From an uncultured Clostridia bacterium (lineage in GTDB: Bacteria > Bacillota > Clostridia > Christensenellales > Aristaeellaceae): DNA of 5,305 nt. The notes below the pieces were generated by a model. It did not search any database and was not told the DNA's origin. It saw nothing but the letters and a program-made list of their open reading frames with translations. This document shows, piece by piece, positions 4,169 through 5,305 of this stretch; within the stretch, counting starts at the first letter, position 1, and each line of letters opens with the position of its first letter. The translations under genes were made by a program, and so were the position numbers. The stretch lies in contig CAMDVP010000209.1 in NCBI GenBank assembly GCA_945877525.1, positions 1 to 5,305 of the forward strand, written 5' to 3'.

Positions 4169-5305
4169 ATGCTGTACGATGGTAAAATCTGGGTTGGAAC
4201 GGGCGAACAGCCTGCCTGCCTGCTGCCGCAGATGGCCAACCGCCATGGATTGATCGCCGGCGCAACGGGCACGGGCAAAACGGTGTCCCTCAAGGTGCTG
4301 GCCGAGGGCTTTTCGGATATGGGCGTGCCGGTGTTCCTGGCGGATGTAAAGGGCGACCTGAGCGGCATGGTGCGGCCCGGCGAGCACAGCGACGCACTGG
4401 CCGAACGCCTGGCCATGTGCGGTGTGCCCAGCTTCCGCTATCAGGCGTATCCCACAGTGTTCTGGGATGTGTACGGCGAGCAGGGACATCCTGTGCGCGC
4501 CACGGTAAGCGAAATGGGCCCGCTGCTTTTGTCCCGCATGCTGGGGCTGAACGATACCCAGGCGGGGGTGCTCAATATCCTGTTCCGGGTGGCGGATGAC
4601 GAGGGCATGCTGCTGCTGGACATCAAGGATCTGAAGGCTATGCTGGCTTATCTGGGCGAGCATGCCCGGGATTATACCCTGAATTACGGCAACGTGTCCA
4701 CGGCTACGGTTGGAGCCATCCAGCGGGCGGTGGCGGTGCTGGAGGATCAGGGCGGCGACCTGTTCTTCGGTGAGCCTGCGCTGAATCTGGCGGACTGGCT
4801 GCAGCTGGACGAGGACGGCCGGGGTATCATCAATATCCTGGCGGCAGACAGGCTCATGCGCAGCCCTGTCATGTATTCCACGTTCCTTCTGTGGATGCTG
4901 TCGGAACTGTACGAGCTGCTGCCTGAGGTGGGCGATCTGGACAAGCCGCGGATGGTGTTTTTCTTTGACGAAGCGCACCTGCTTTTCAGCAGCTGCTCAA
5001 AGACGCTGCTGGAGAAGATTGAGCAGGTGGTGCGGCTGATCCGCTCCAAGGGTGTGGGCGTGTATTTCATTACCCAGTCCCCGGCGGATATTCCCATGAG
5101 CATCCTGGGCCAGCTGGGCAATCGGGTGCAGCACGCTCTGCGGGCCTACACCCCCCTGGACCAAAAGGCTGTGAAGGTGGCGGCGCAAACCTTCCGTACC
5201 AACCCCGCCTTTGACACCGAGGAGGCCATCACCCAGCTGAAAACCGGCGAGGCGCTGGTGTCCTTCCTGGACGAAACCGGTGCGCCGGGCGTGGTCAGCC
5301 GGGCG
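4169..5305 (+). CDS. DUF853 family (YjgR/HerA-like) P-loop ATPase, 3' end missing
   Basis: The first 379 codons of an open frame that runs off the right edge; the family is usually about 500 residues. It is a cytoplasmic P-loop NTPase related to the HerA/FtsK group and to E. coli YjgR. The substrate is unproven; DNA translocation is only inferred from the fold. Walker A is GATGTGKT (31-38), followed closely by a VFLADVKGDLSG segment (about 53-64). Further family blocks are RATVSEMGPLLLSRML, INILAADRLM and GQLGNRVQHALRA. Walker B is MVFFFDEAHLLF (262-273, catalytic Asp267-Glu268), then KIEQVVRLIRSKGVGVYF with a TQ sensor-like site. All catalytic motifs present are intact. The start is set by GGGAGG (4156-4161), 7 bases ahead of the ATG. 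A second AGGAGG lies at 4143-4148, close to the predicted mRNA 5' end. The family call is strong because blocks match across the whole visible length. Confidence 0.95.
   Translation, partial: MLYDGKIWVGTGEQPACLLPQMANRHGLIAGATGTGKTVSLKVLAEGFSDMGVPVFLADVKGDLSGMVRPGEHSDALAERLAMCGVPSFRYQAYPTVFWDVYGEQGHPVRATVSEMGPLLLSRMLGLNDTQAGVLNILFRVADDEGMLLLDIKDLKAMLAYLGEHARDYTLNYGNVSTATVGAIQRAVAVLEDQGGDLFFGEPALNLADWLQLDEDGRGIINILAADRLMRSPVMYSTFLLWMLSELYELLPEVGDLDKPRMVFFFDEAHLLFSSCSKTLLEKIEQVVRLIRSKGVGVYFITQSPADIPMSILGQLGNRVQHALRAYTPLDQKAVKVAAQTFRTNPAFDTEEAITQLKTGEALVSFLDETGAPGVVSRA

Noticed and set aside
2880..4265. Long minus-strand open frame of 461 codons
   Set aside because: It lies opposite the DUF3048 gene, crosses two promoters and a terminator, starts inside the ATPase gene, has no ribosome binding site of note and reads as His/Gly/Ala/Gln-rich sequence typical of an antisense shadow in GC-rich DNA.
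4088..4978. Minus-strand open frame of 296 codons
   Set aside because: It is antisense to the DUF853 gene over its Walker motifs, and has the low-complexity, His/Gln-rich composition of a shadow frame.
1..5305. Mobile element, CRISPR array, tRNA, rRNA or defence system
   Set aside because: I saw no transposase or integrase, no terminal or spaced repeats, no cloverleaf and no rRNA-like block. The HerA-like ATPase was considered as part of a defence pair, but it matches DUF853/YjgR along its visible length and has no nuclease or Sir2 partner in view.

Overview
This window looks like ordinary chromosome from a GC-rich member of the Bacillota, probably class Clostridia. The evidence is strong AGGAGG-type ribosome binding sites, near-consensus sigma-A promoters with 17-base spacers, short intrinsic terminators after most units, an attenuating L10 leader before rplJL, a secreted BspA-type leucine-rich-repeat protein and a DUF3048 (YerB-like) exported protein. 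A GC-rich gut lineage such as Christensenellales or Oscillospirales would fit, but that is a guess from style, not a demonstration.

Layout. Positions 1-121 (minus strand) hold the first 40 codons of an aminoacyl-tRNA synthetase, most likely asnS. It has a promoter and a short leader containing a small hairpin followed by six U. A divergent promoter drives a secreted LRR_5/Big_2 protein (310-1569) that ends in its own terminator. Next comes a compact rplJ-rplL operon: consensus promoter (1636-1664), L10-binding leader with an antiterminator/terminator switch (about 1671-1803), L10 (1835-2332), an intercistronic hairpin, L7/L12 (2395-2766) and a strong terminator (2782-2812). A separately promoted DUF3048 exported protein follows (2949-4028), again with a terminator. 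The last unit has its own promoter and encodes a DUF853 (YjgR/HerA-like) P-loop ATPase that runs off the right edge (4169-5305).

The genes appear to be five independent transcription units, not one pathway. L10 and L7/L12 together form the ribosomal stalk, and L10 is expected to control their shared operon through the leader. The LRR and DUF3048 proteins both carry export signals and act outside the membrane. The ATPase is cytoplasmic and of unknown role.

I found no mobile element, CRISPR array, tRNA, rRNA or clearly new system. The points most worth a second look are: (a) rplJL standing alone, without rplK-rplA before it or rpoB-rpoC after it; (b) the readable attenuation switch in its leader; (c) a roughly 600-base low-GC core (42% by hand count) inside the LRR gene, between flanks of 61-64%; and (d) the hairpin-U6 element in the asnS leader.
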